DNA of 25,348 bases from Knoxdaviesia capensis (taxonomy: Eukaryota > Ascomycota > Sordariomycetes > Microascales > Gondwanamycetaceae), in contig LNGK01000022.1 in NCBI GenBank assembly GCA_001510575.1, positions 1 through 25,348 on the forward strand. The letters are read 5' to 3'. A model generated the notes under the pieces. The model worked only from the letters and a program-made list of their open reading frames with translations. It ran no database searches and was not told the origin of the DNA. Of the stretch, positions 11,143 to 23,253 are shown in pieces (the stretch's first letter is position 1; every line of letters starts with the position of its first letter). Position numbers and translations under genes: made by a program.

Positions 11143-13713
11143 ATATCCCCGACTAAGTCCTCGACTTCGAGGTAGAAGAGAGCCGAGCTTCTAGCTAATA
11201 TCCACGAGGCTACCCTAGAACCCGAGGGAGAGACTCCTATATATATACCCGATACCCGTACTATCTACTATCCTCCCCTCCCCTAAGTATAATTTATAGA
11301 AGTAATAACCGAGACGGTTACTAAGAACTTAAGGGAAATTAAGAAGGATAGCGATAGGAAGTAGAACTAAATCGTAAATTTAGAGCGGTAATAGGTATTA
11401 ATTAAGAAGATCTTAGAGATATAAGATAAGGTTTTATAGATAACTTAGGAGAATAAACGATAACGTAGATCCTCTTTCTAATAGTAGGAATACTAGTTAG
11501 AAAACGAAGATAACGATAACTTAGATAAAGACGGGAATTATAAACGTTCGGTTATAAAAGTTAAGATAAAGGAGTTTAAGAACTACGTTATCCTTATCGA
11601 TAAGACCTTAAAGCTAGCTAGTACTTCGGAATAGCTATAGTAATCTAAAGAATTCGAGACTACCTTAAGCGCGTTAGGTATTACCGTTAAATAACTCCGA
11701 GACCTCTAACCCTTAGTAAGCGCGTATATAGCACGTATAATAAAGGAATCGATTACCCCTAAGATTTCCTCTATATTTAAGGATAAGGTAAATACTTATA
11801 CCCTATTTAAAGCGCTAAAGTAGAATTTCTAGGTAATTAAGGAGTCGCGGATTAAAAATATTATAGTAGTTTTTAATTTCTAAACCGAACCGAGAGAGGG
11901 AGTATACTAAATCCTAAATCGATTTATTTCTATAGTATATAAGGTAAGACTAGAAAGGCTCGTAATCCCGATTATCTTAACCGCGACGGGCGCTTACTAT
12001 TATATTACCGCCTACTACCCTAAGCTTAATAGAGACTTCCGCGTTATCCTAAAGAGTTTTAATAAGGATATTAACGATAAGGCTACCCTTATTATAGCTA
12101 TATCTAAATATATAGCTGAGAATATAAACCGCGCTATACGCTAGTAGTAGTCTAGATATCCTCTTAACTAAAAGAAGGATAATAGCGTAAAGAAACCCGA
12201 CTACTATACCCCCCCCTCCCTTAAGCCTACCGCTAGTAGTATCCCTATCTAGAAGAAAAGTAATATTTAATATTATTAATATAACTTAAAAGGTTATATT
12301 ATAAGTAAGTATTAAGCGAAGGCGAATAGTAAAGAGAAGACTTATAAGCTAGGAGCTATAAATATTATAACTTCTATTAAGAAGCCTACTAAGGGTAAAG
12401 GTAATAAGCCTCTAAAGGACGCTAAGCTAGAGGAGTCGATTACCTTCTACGGTACTACCTATACCGCTATAGACTAACGACCCTTTAAGCTTTACCCTAT
12501 ATACTATATCTATATAAATTAGATTTATAATATAGGTTTAGATTCCTATATTTTAAACGACTTATCTTAGTTTAAGCGAGGATCCCTAAAGACTTTTATT
12601 AATTCGATTAAGTTAGGGAGCGGATTATTAGGAGTTCGATATATTAGAACTATTTAACTCTAGATAAAGGATAGATCTAACTTTAGGATTACTAACGTCT
12701 AGTATTACCTTACCTTTCCTATTAACGTTATCTCCGGAATTATTTAGTATAAGAAGGGGTACGTTCTAGTAGTAGACCGGCTAATAATTAAGGATAAGGT
12801 TATTACTACTATCTTTCTAATAGAAAGAGGCTTTACGCTAGAAGTAAAGGAAGGCCCTAAGGCCTATACGACTATAAACGAGCTTCCTTACGAGGAAGGC
12901 TATGCCTTATATACTAAAGTTAATAGTACCGTATATATTAACGTATCCCTACGTACGCTTTTAGAGAGTAAGGCTCTTATATACTAGCGCTTATATTACC
13001 TTAGAAGGGTAGCTATATCTCGAATAGTTAAGGTAGTTACTAGTTCTCTAGTTAAGAAGGTAACTAGACTTATCGAGCCTTATAGCGCCTACGAGTTTAG
13101 AAAGATAACGTCTTTTAAATTACTAAACTCTAAAGTACCCTCTAAGGTACCTAGGGAGGTTATCTATATAGATATAGGTACTATACGATTAGTATCTACG
13201 AGCGGGAATAGCTATTTCTTATTAGTATATAATAAGGCGACGAGCTAACGATCGGTTTATATAACGGCCCGGAAGAGTAATATACTTATATATATCCAGA
13301 AGACCGTTAAGAGATAGGCGCTAGAGCTAGGCTAGAAGCCTAAGAAGCTTTATAGCGATAACGGTACCGACGTCGGTATTAAGAAGCTAGTTACTTACTA
13401 TAATAAGTAGGGAATCGAGTATATAATATCGCCTCTATACTACTTAGCCGAGAACGGGCGTATCGAGCGTAGTATCTATAAGGTCTTATAGAAGACTAGA
13501 GTAACCGTTATTACCGAGAGTATCCCGCTAGAGCTATAGGATAAGATTATAACCGCGGTAGTCTATATACTTAATCGGATAGTTATCTCTAGGAGCTTTA
13601 ATACGCTAATTAGCGCCTTTTAGAAGGCTTATAGGATATACGAGAAAGTTAATATATTATACCTTTAAATACTAGGTTCTAAGTATATCGTATATATAAA
13701 CCCCCTCTAGCGA
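11143..13713 (+). pseudogene. gag-pol: Copia gag-protease-integrase relic, N-terminal part of the polyprotein
   Basis: A single frame of 857 codons runs without a shift from 11143 to the Gy-2 insertion. The start is inferred: ATA TCC at 11143 in frame with gag, probably a former ATG. A Lys/Glu/Gln-rich coiled-coil-like region at about 11300-11500 leads into gag. The CX2CX4HX4C zinc knuckle is at 12271-12312, with ligands now Tyr. The protease DTG is at 12529-12537, now Asn-Ile-Gly. The pre-integrase zinc site at about 12985-13105 is also Tyr-substituted. The integrase triad is intact: Asp 13171, Asp 13357 and Glu 13465, with exactly 35 residues between the last two (DD35E). In-frame stops are TAA/TAG only. 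The frame ends at the integrase C-terminal region and continues at 24086. Confidence 0.9.
13710..13713. repeat. Target-site duplication of Gy-2, left copy (GCGA)
   Basis: GCGA precedes the left LTR start TGTG and recurs directly after the right LTR end CACA at 24082-24085. If the LTR boundary is placed one base inward, the duplication reads GCGAT (5 bp), the more usual size for gypsy elements. Removing the insert plus one copy restores the copia frame, which confirms the boundary. Confidence 0.85.
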
Positions 13714-13996
13714 TGTGATTCCTAGATATATAGTCTAAAGGACTAATAAATGAGTTATAATTATAAGGCACGTATAGAGAAATATATATAAAGGGAAGCT
13801 TGAATTTTTTCTATCTTAAGATATTTCCTATGAAAGCGCGGTAGATATCTACCTTTTATAGGTCTTTTACTAGCTCTTTAAGGTATTTATATATATATAG
13901 ATATATACCTAAATGCTTACCGCTAGGTAGTATCTACGTGTATTAGTATACGTTTATACGTAATTATAATATACTTTAACCTATTAGGGATCTATA
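13714..13996 (-). repeat. 3' LTR of Gy-2 (283 bp)
   Basis: On the + strand it starts TGTGATTCCTAG and ends AGGGATCTATA, where the expected CCACA has become CTATA. It pairs base for base with 23799-24081, and most differences are C-to-T or G-to-A at former CA/TG sites. This copy is heavily RIP-mutated over its whole length, unlike its partner. Confidence 0.92.
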
Positions 13997-13999
13997 AGA

Positions 14000-14010
14000 T
14001 CCCCTTTCTT
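14000..14010 (-). other. Polypurine tract of Gy-2
   Basis: The minus strand reads AAGAAAGGGGA just upstream of the 3' LTR, identical to the Gy-T tract at 6096-6106. Its conservation next to heavily mutated sequence is expected, since it has no CA or TG. Confidence 0.7.
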
Positions 14011-14245
14011 AGCTAGATCGTCTGCGATTTACCTTTAACTAGTAAAGGATATTAAAAGGACTTCCCTTTATATAATTTTATACTCGTATTATAAGCGGTT
14101 TTTAATTATTTTTATGTTTTTCTAGGGGTCCTCTTTTTTTATCCTTTTCGACTTTTCTAAGCATATAGAAAGAAATATAATATAAAGCGAGTCTAAATAG
14201 TAGTTAAATAGGAATAATAATAGTAATTAATAGGAAAATAGGTAT

Positions 14246-15437
14246 CTAGTATAATAAAGGGGAACTTCTTATTTATAGCGTTTTAGGTAGCTATAGGTAC
14301 CGTTTTATCCGTCTAACGATATAAATACCTTAGTATTAGATAGTATTAGGGGGGATTAAGAATATTACGATACCTAGTTAGATAGTAACGGCCTATACTA
14401 TGCTATATAAGTAGCGATTACGTAACTCGTCTACCTATTATTAGTTAATATAGGCGGGCGTTACGCTAGGGAATTAGGCTATAAAGGTAGCGGGGACCGG
14501 GGCGTTAAGGAAAGGGGGTGCTATTACGATAGCGGCAGCTACTATTAACGCGGCTATTAGCGTAAATACCGGTATTATAGGTATAACGGCGGCTCTACCG
14601 GCTAGTATTAGTACGGTAACGGCTAGTATAACGGGTACTACTACTAGCGGAGCTACCGTAGGTACCGGCGGGGGTCCTCCCTTAATAATATTAATTTCGG
14701 CGCCCTCGGTAGCCGAAAAGAGAGGTAATATATATGCTGAGGTCGGGGCTAGCGCTAAAGCCGTACGCCGTAGGCGTATAATAGTTAGTTAAATAGGTGT
14801 GAGGTATCCCGCGAAGGTATATAGTATAGCTACGGTATTAATAAAACGGCTCGCGTTATTAAATTCTTCGTTATTTAACTTCCGATTAGCGGCCGTAGCG
14901 CCTCTATTATAGACGAATAGATACTTAGTTATAGCGATATCCCGTAGCGCTTAGGTTTACGTGCTTAGCGTATTAATCTAGTTCTTATCGGTATCTATAA
15001 AGGTATCTATTTTAGTCGATATATTACTAGGTACCTAGTAATTAGCTTAATAGTTATAGTATTTAGTATAAGTATTCTATATAGCGTTATTAATAACGTA
15101 TCGATAGTAGAGAATACTTAGGTATTCGATACGTCTTAGTACGTATCGGGTATACGGAATCGGCTCGACGGCTCTGACTATAGCGGTAACGCGCGGTACG
15201 TTCGTAGCGGGAGTAGCGGTAGGGGGAATAGCGGCTATAGTAGGTAATAGGGTATTATTAGCGTTATTATTATTATTATTAGTAGGCTATTAAGAGATAT
15301 TATTATCGTTTATAGTGTGAATAGTAGGCTTAGTAAGTAGAATAGCTATTAATAGTGCTAGTGATAGGAAGGATAGATAGGAAAGGGATAGTAGTAATAA
15401 GAGAGATAAAGAACTATCTAATTCTAAATCGTTTATA
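14246..15437 (-). pseudogene. ORF3 relic of Gy-2, unknown product
   Basis: This is the homologue of the Gy-T frame at 4669-5860. On the minus strand it reads the same order: Ser/Leu-rich start, poly-Asn tract (GTTATT repeats around 15260-15282), a charged region around 14820-15010 with ATAANRKLNNEEFNNASRF, then a Pro/Ala/Val-rich hydrophobic stretch and a tail ending near RRIKR. Fewer changes are seen than in Gy-T (for example Ala and Pro where Gy-T has Val, Thr or Leu), so this copy is the better template for a search. No family is recognised. The + strand through 14440-15250 also gives a Gly/Ala/Thr-rich frame with few stops, so the strand remains uncertain. The one-base length difference from Gy-T near 14140 falls beyond the likely end of the frame. 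Confidence 0.45.
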
Positions 15438-16220
15438 GCTAGAGATCGCTAGCTTTTTATACTTCTTCGTTAGTTATATAACTATTCGTTTCTTTATTTA
15501 TTATAAATAGGAAAGAATTTAGCTTTTTATCGTAAAAGGTAAGGTTATTACGGCGTTTATCGTGCTATAGTAGTCCTTCTATTAGCTAATATAGTCTTAA
15601 TAGCTATTAAACTAGGTAGTTACTAAGAAAAGCGGGTCCCGGAGGACGGAAGGGATAGCTAGATAAAGGATGTTTAGGTTAGTCGCGGTATTTAGAATAT
15701 CGTGCTATAGCGGTATTATGCTATTCGGTATTAGATAGTATAATTAGCACCTCCTTCCCCTCCCTTCGTCGTACGAATATAGGAAAGTACGATAGTTAGC
15801 TACGTAAATATAGGTAGCTAGCGTAAAACGCGGGAATTAGGAATAAAGAAAGGAAGAAAGAAAAAAATAGTATATAGGCGTAGCGGTAAGTCTAGAGCGT
15901 TCTATTAATTATTAATATAGTAAAATAGGTTAAAAGTAGGGAAATACGCGGGAAAAAATCGGAAAAAGTATATAAAAAGCGGAATATTAGCGGTAATAGC
16001 GGTAAAATAAAAAAGAATAATAAAAGAAAAATTCTAAAAAAAGGGAAAATAGTATAGCTTAATAGTAAGGCGTAGCTAAAATAAAAATAGAATAAAGGAA
16101 ATTAGGATATAGATAGAATTAGGATATAAATAGGGGATAACTATAGAATGAATATTATAAAGGAAAAGTAAAATAATAAATAAAAAATAAAAAAGGAAAG
16201 AATAGTATAGGGTAAGGTAG
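15438..16220 (-). other. Spacer between pol and ORF3 (Gy-2)
   Basis: This is the counterpart of 3889-4668 in Gy-T. On the + strand it is purine-rich (A runs, GGAAAG blocks around 15850-16200), so the element's sense strand is pyrimidine-rich. No conserved motif is recognised. It separates the pol stop from ORF3 by about 0.8 kb, more than needed for ORF3 to be read by simple readthrough. Confidence 0.55.
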
Positions 16221-19200
16221 CTATCTACCGATAGACGATAGACGCTTACGATCTAGCTCGAGAAGGCGACGACTAGTATACTAAAGGCTACGAATAGGCT
16301 AGCTATCCTCGACGTACGCTAGGAATAAGTTAAACCTATTATAGCGTTTATCGAGCCGATAACCGCCTAGTAACTCTAGAGTATAGGTATTACCTTAGTA
16401 AACGTCGATAATAAGCTACGGTCTATCGTAGAATAGCTCGTATTTATACTTCTACGGTCGATATCGTAACGTCTAGTCGCCTTTACCGAAAATACGATAC
16501 GTGGCCTTATCGTTCTATAGTATAATACGGATATATATTCGGTATACTTTTACGGAGTTAGATAATAAGCGAACGGTCTTAAATAACTATCTTTCGCGAG
16601 CTAAATCTTACTAGGAGGCGATAACTTCGTCTATAGTAAGCTCCCGTTTATACGGCGTAGTAATATAGGTAGCGCTATCGTAGGGCTCGGTACCGAAAAG
16701 TAGATAATACGGGGAAAAGCTACTTATTTACGGTCTATTTAGGTAGATACGTATAGCTTTAAGAATAATTATTAGCTAATCGATATCTTCTTGGTTTTTA
16801 GTATTAGCGCCGGCTAGATAGCTAGCGATATACTTAATTTACCTATTAAAGCGCTTAACTCGGCTATTCGTCCGTAGATAGTATATCGTTATATGATGCT
16901 ATTATATAGGGGGGTTATAGTTAATAAGGAGGGTCCTAAATTTATCGGAGTTAAAGGGGGTACTATTATCGGTAATAATCTCGATTAGCGGTCTAAATAT
17001 TACGTAAATACGTATTACTAGTAATTTCGTAGTAGCTAAGGTATTATTATAAGGGTCTATAGCTACTATAGCGTAGCCGGTAGTATACTTAACTACCGTT
17101 AATAGCTATATCTGTTTACTATTAATAATAAAACGGCTAGTAAAGTCTATTCCCTAGCGTACTAATAGTCGTACGGTTAGTATCGGTCGTAGCGATTCTA
17201 TTACTTCGGGGGGCTTTTATAGTAATTAATATTCCGTATACTATCGAACGGCCTTATTCGTAATTAAAATTAAGTCGGGATACTATACTCGTTTAGCTAA
17301 TAGCGTATATAGGGTACTAACGCGCGTATAACCTTCTAGCTTATAGACCTTAATAGCTTCTAAAACGGAGGCCTTATACGTTAGTATTTTTATTAGGATA
17401 TAGTTAATAACGGTATATACTTCGCTATAAAAGATAGCGAAATAGTCCTAAACGAAGGTCGAAGGGATACGATAGGGGAGTAGATAGCTATTCTCTAGGT
17501 AGTTAATAATATCCTAGATATCGTGTTATCTAAGGTTATCTAACTCCTTAATATTAGGGGCGATTAGTATATCGTTCGTAGGTTATTTAGTATTTATAGT
17601 ATTATTCGGAGGCTATTTAGCGTCGTTTAGTAGTAGTCGCGCTAGTAGCCGTATCTTAAATCGTTAGTTCGGGGGTCTAGGGGTTTCGTTATTAGTAGCG
17701 GGAAAGACGTCGGTTAACGTATTATTATCGTTCGTTTCGTACCCTTCTTCCTTATTCGTTACGAGCGCTATATCTATACGCGGCCGTAATAACTAATTAG
17801 CTAAAATATTAACCTTACCGGATCGGTAGTAAATACGTACGCTATAGTATACGATTATATTAAGAAATCGTAATATTCTAGCTAGCTATTCTTACTTAGT
17901 AATAAAAAGGCGTAGGGTTTCGTAGTTAGTAATAATAGTAATCTTAGCGGCCTCTAGCTAGCTCCTCTAATACTATAATAATATAATAACGGTAAGTATT
18001 TCTCTCTCTTAGGTACTATATCGCTATTAGGTCTTCGATAAAACGGCGCTAAAGTACGTAACCGGGCGTAAAACGCTACGTTTATTATTAGAATCGCGCT
18101 ATAGTTAGAATAACGTAATACTAACGGTATAATTAGAAGCGTCGGTCTTAAGTACCGATAGGAGTATATAGTCGTAGTTACGTAGCTCTAGGAGGGAGGC
18201 TATAGTATCGCGAATATCGCGTTAGGCTTATAATAACTCGTTATCTAGCTATACTTATATACCTTTAGGCTTATTTACTCTAGTATACTTATAAAGTAGG
18301 CGCGCTTTATATACGAAATAGGGGATAAAGCGGCGTAAATAGCTAGCGGTATTTAAAAAGCTACGGATCTTAGTAGTAATAGTAGGCGCTAGTCTTTCGC
18401 GGATAGTAGCTACTTTCTTAGGATCTAGACGAATACTATAGATAGAGATAATTATTCCTAAAAACTTACTTTCTTTAACGAACTATTTATACTTCTTAAG
18501 GTTTAATAATAGTCGATAGTAGCTTAATTAGCGTAGAATAGCGACTATTCTCTTAGCTAATTCTATTATTATCTTACCTTAAATATAAATATCGTCTAAA
18601 AGGCTTATAGTAAAGGTACGTACTAGCTTAAGGACCTCGTTTATAAAACGCTAGAAGGTTATAGGTACGTTTATAAGGCTAAATAGTATACGAAGCTATT
18701 CGTATTATCTAAATAGCGTAGAAAACGCTATCTTTAGTATTACTTCGGGGTCTATAACTATCTACTAGAAGCTATCTTCTAAGTCGAGAAAGGTATAGAA
18801 TCGGTATCTAGCGGCTTATTAGAGGGAATCCTCGATATTTAGTAATAGATAGGCTACTTTTCGCGTAACTTCGTTTAACGTATAGTAGTTAATTACGAAA
18901 CGGTATCTAAGTTAGTTATTACTAGGGAGGGGCTTCTTAGGGGGTAATAGTATAGGTATGGACTATAGGGAGTTAATAGCGTATTAAATAATACCGAGTA
19001 AGAGTAGTTTATTAGTAAATTCCTTTATAATTTCACGTTAGTAAGGGCTATAGCGGCGTAGGGGGAGAGATCTAGGTTTAGTATTAGCGGTCTTAATATT
19101 ATACTAAGTACGGGCCTTTACGTCTAGTCTAGTATCGAAATACTATAGAATAAAGATAAAGGTGTTATTATCGAAGGCCTTTCGTATAATTATTAGGGCT

Positions 19201-22106
19201 TCGGTATTTACCTTCTTTTATTAGTTTTCTATAATAATACGGGTATTACGAATAGCGTTACGCTTCGTACGCTCTTTCGTAAGTAATAGTTACTTCTTAT
19301 ACTTAGGTAATAGCTCTTCGTTAAATTCGATAGTTACTTAGTTAGTATTTACTATTCTAGGAAACGTTTATTAGGGTAAAGGAGTACTATTATATTATTA
19401 CTTAACGAGGTACGTAATAAAGGGAAACGATTTAGAAGTAATATAGGAGAGGGTATAGGTATCGGGGTCCGTAAGTAAAATACTATAAATATATATCGAT
19501 AGAGGTAAAGGGAGGTTCTTATCGTAGAAAGAGGTAGGATTATCGTGAAAAGGGGTGATATTATCGTAGGAAGAGGTAATATTTATTAGACTAGAATCGG
19601 TAGTAGAGGTAGTATAAGTAATAGCGATATTATCTTATCTCTAGGGAGGGTAGAAATATAGAATAACGGGGGAATCGCGTAAGAGTGTAAGCTTTATCGT
19701 ACTATTAGCGTTAGTATAACCGAGCTTCGTAGCTCCGCTTCGGCTAATAGTTAAGTTAGTAGGATAAGTACCGTTGGTAATAATACTAGCTACTATAGAA
19801 ATAACCTTAGATAATCCGTTAATAGTCGTTAATTAGAAGGAAATAACGATATCGTTAATAATAGCGAAGCTACTATTACCGCCTAGGCTATTAAGGCGTA
19901 GAGGGTTAGCGGATCGGTATAGCGCTAAATAACGACGGGCGTACGATTTAGAGACGAATACGCTAGCTATTCNNGTATCGATAAATACTATAAGCGGCGT
20001 TTATTAGTTATTCGTTAGTAAACCGGTATAGAGGCGGTATCGTTTATAGTATCCTTCGCGTTATAGCTATTTTATTAGTATCTTACTAATTAACGTTAAT
20101 TCCTCTACCGAAGGGATTATAAATAGTATAGAATAGTAGGTAACGTTAGCGAAATAGTTATTATCTATATCTAAGCCTATAGCTTCTAAGAGGGGAGATC
20201 CTTTAGGAGATAAGTCTTCTTTCTATATAGGATATATACTATAAATAGCGGTTTTCTTATCCCCTCTCCTATTATTCTACTATCCTTTATCTATTATTAG
20301 TCTATCTTTATTCCTAGAGGGGTAGGGAGTAAGGGAACGGTATATCTTTCGGTCTTAAGATAGTCTTCGTAAATAGTTACGGTCGCGGGAGGTATTTCGA
20401 GAATAGTTACGAGGCTCACGGGAATAACTACGATTATCTATCGTTCGGCCTCGGTTTATCGTGAAACGCGTATTCTAGCGCGCCTTTTAATATCGATCGT
20501 TATTCTTAGTACGTAGCTCCGTATATTCGCGAACCTAATAACCTATCTTTCCGTATCGGAAATACGTAGATTTATCTCTATCTTTATCCTACGTAATATA
20601 ATTAAGTACTTCTTTACGGGTTCTAAATTATAGCGTTTTTCCTTCCTCCTTAGTCTTTAGCGCGGTATTTAGCTAAGCGGCGTATAATTATCTAGTCTTT
20701 AATAGGTAGTAAGTAGTATTAACTATAGTATGGATACTAGAATCGGGGGTTATATCCTACCGTATCTTATACTATAAGTCCGTAATATTATAACGTAGAA
20801 TATCCTCTACTATACGTCGAATATAATGCGTTTCGAGTAAGTTATCGGTAGAATTCTATATTATTTTAGTTAAAAGCTCGATAGCTTTATATTTAGACTT
20901 ATTCTAATAATTAAACGCGAGAGCTATAAATACGCGCGAAGGGGTAGATATTAGTATACGACTAGAGATAAATATTAGTATAGATTCTACTAGTATAGGC
21001 TACGGTATATCGGTATACCGTTAAATAAAATACTAAAGGGGTATAAATTCGCCTCTAATTACTAGTAGTATTCGAGACGTCTAATACGTATACGGAATTA
21101 TAGATTTATATAAGTAGGTCTAAATACGTACTAATTATACTATAACTATATAGTCTACTTTACTTAAGTAGTCGCTTTATAGCTAACTAATAGCTTTTTT
21201 ACTATTTTTCTTACGATCCTCTCTATTACTAATATCCGATAAGAGTATTAGCTTTAGAAACGTCGCTTAGAGGTATTAATACTACCTAATAGCGTACTTA
21301 TCGTTTATTAGAGGTATATTATATTTTATTAGACTACCTTCGATAGCTAAATTCCCGTTTTCTAAACGAGGGCCTAGGAATCGTCCTTTAATAGCTAGCT
21401 ATAATAGTAGTATAAAGCCGTTAATACTAATATCGGTAAACGGTTTACTTTTAGGTCCTAGATATAATTTCGCTTAAAATATTACTTTAGGGGGTATCGT
21501 TTATAAGGGTATTTGCTAGAATAGTATAGGAAATATTAGAAATATACTACTATCGTATACTCCTTATCTATATATATAACCTTATTATCCTTTTAGAACC
21601 GTATTACTTATGCCTCTCGGTATTTATAATATAATATACGGTACCGAGGGCTAGTTTCTCGTTAGTTAGACGCTAGTTATAGGTAATAACGGGTTATTAG
21701 CTATAGTTACGCTAGAAAGGGGGCTCTTTCTACCTAGGTCGGTAGGTAATAATAGTCTTATTATCTACGGACTAGCTAATAATAGCGAGGGAGTAGGAAA
21801 AGAGGATAAGGTAACTATAGCTATAGCTAGTAAGTTACTATAGCTTATAGCGTCTATTAGCTTTTCTAGAAGCTTTTCTATTATCGTACTAATAACGGTA
21901 TTTATATTATCGGTACGCTCTTTCTCTCTCGCTTATTTATTAAAGTTAGACTCTATATAGTCTGTAAGTAGCGCTTTTATTATTTACTTTAATTCCTTAA
22001 TCGTAATAGACTTAGTATATTAAGGCGGTAGACTACTAGCTAGCTATACCGGTAGAATATTTATCCCGTTATCTATAGCTTTTCCTTTCCCTCGTCCTAT
22101 TATTAT
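16221..22106 (-). pseudogene. gag-pol: Gypsy gag-pro-pol polyprotein relic of Gy-2
   Basis: One minus-strand frame of about 1,961 codons holds gag, protease, RT, RNase H and integrase without a frameshift. The start is inferred from ATA ATA ATA GGA at 22106-22095, likely former ATG codons. Gag is long (about 500 residues before the knuckle). The CCHC zinc knuckle is at 20523-20564 (residues 515-528, pattern CFRCGKIGHQVREC with every ligand now Tyr). The protease DTG is at 19971-19979 (residue 710), containing two N bases at 19973-19974. RT keeps FLDLED (next Gly now Ser) and LLDD at 18591-18599. Integrase Asp codons at 17145 and 16968 remain, but the Glu is Lys. The stop TAG at 16221-16223 is shared with Gy-T. 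Gag and Pol in one frame fits elements that make one precursor. Internal stops are TAA/TAG only. Confidence 0.9.
19973..19974. other. Two undetermined bases in the protease motif of Gy-2
   Basis: The two N bases fall in the Asp-Thr-Gly codons of the protease. The flanking bases (GAT ACN NGA on the minus strand) and the Gy-1 copy (ACC GGA) suggest ACC GGA here, so the catalytic Asp and Gly were probably kept. The gap reflects sequencing or consensus uncertainty. Confidence 0.85.
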
Positions 22107-22124
22107 CTAACGATTATACGTAAC

Positions 22125-22673
22125 GGGGGTTACTTCCGTAGGGGGTTATAGCTCCTTAACTAGTAACTTACTAGTTTATAGGTTAGTTATAGCGCTTACC
22201 TTACTTAAGGCTTTAAGGTTATAGGTAATGCTTTTATCTCTTTTACGTAGAATACGTTATTCTTTATCCGATATTCGGCGTAAAAGCGGATATTAGCGGT
22301 CTAGGCTCGCTGGGAAATAGGGGGTTAGGGATATAAACCGATAGTAAGTAGGAGCGAAAGGGAATAAATAGGGAAAACTAGAGCGTAATAGTTATAATAG
22401 TTAGATAGTCTAGATTTATAGGGTTAATAATAAGGGAAAAGAGCGGTAGAAAGGATAACTATTAGAAAAGAAATAGGGTTAGTAAAATAAGAAATAAGAC
22501 TATTAGTATATAAACGGGGTATAAAGGGGGTATAAAAGCGGGTTAGTCTTAGAATAAGAGGCGGATTAGTAATTAGAATTAAATAGAATAGGAGAATAGG
22601 TAATAAAGGAAGTCCGTAAACGGAGGTAGTAGAAAATAATCGAAAATAGTAGAAATATTAAGACGTTAGTTAT
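22125..22673. repeat. 549-bp tandem duplication, first copy
   Basis: The block starting GGGGGTTACTTCCGTAGGGG repeats with period 549 at 22674-23222. The copies are almost identical: I see a two-base difference near 22650/23199 and an N in the second copy at 23109. Near-identity is odd in DNA where every other repeat pair differs at many RIP sites. Confidence 0.93.
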
Positions 22674-23222
22674 NGGGGTTACTTCCGTAGGGGGTTATAG
22701 CTCCTTAACTAGTAACTTACTAGTTTATAGGTTAGTTATAGCGCTTACCTTACTTAAGGCTTTAAGGTTATAGGTAATGCTTTTATCTCTTTTACGTAGA
22801 ATACGTTATTCTTTATCCGATATTCGGCGTAAAAGCGGATATTAGCGGTCTAGGCTCGCTGGGAAATAGGGGGTTAGGGATATAAACCGATAGTAAGTAG
22901 GAGCGAAAGGGAATAAATAGGGAAAACTAGAGCGTAATAGTTATAATAGTTAGATAGTCTAGATTTATAGGGTTAATAATAAGGGAAAAGAGCGGTAGAA
23001 AGGATAACTATTAGAAAAGAAATAGGGTTAGTAAAATAAGAAATAAGACTATTAGTATATAAACGGGGTATAAAGGGGGTATAAAAGCGGGTTAGTCTTA
23101 GAATAAGANGCGGATTAGTAATTAGAATTAAATAGAATAGGAGAATAGGTAATAAAGGAAGTCCGTAAACGGAGGTAGTAGAAAATAATCGAAAATAGCG
23201 GAAATATTAAGACGTTAGTTAT
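22674..23222. repeat. 549-bp tandem duplication, second copy, with N at the junction
   Basis: The second copy begins exactly with N (22674), followed by GGGGTTACTTCCGTAGGGGG, and carries another N at 23109. After it the sequence continues uniquely with CGGAATAG. An N precisely at the junction points to two overlapping contig ends joined without merging the overlap. Confidence 0.93.
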
Positions 23223-23253
23223 CGGAATAGTAGGAGTCTTAGGAATAACTAGA

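Noticed and set aside
22320..22340. Interstitial telomere-like GGGGGTTAGGG
   Set aside because: A single TTAGGG match (repeated only because of the 549-bp duplication) in purine-rich DNA; it lacks the decamer unit seen at the chromosome end.
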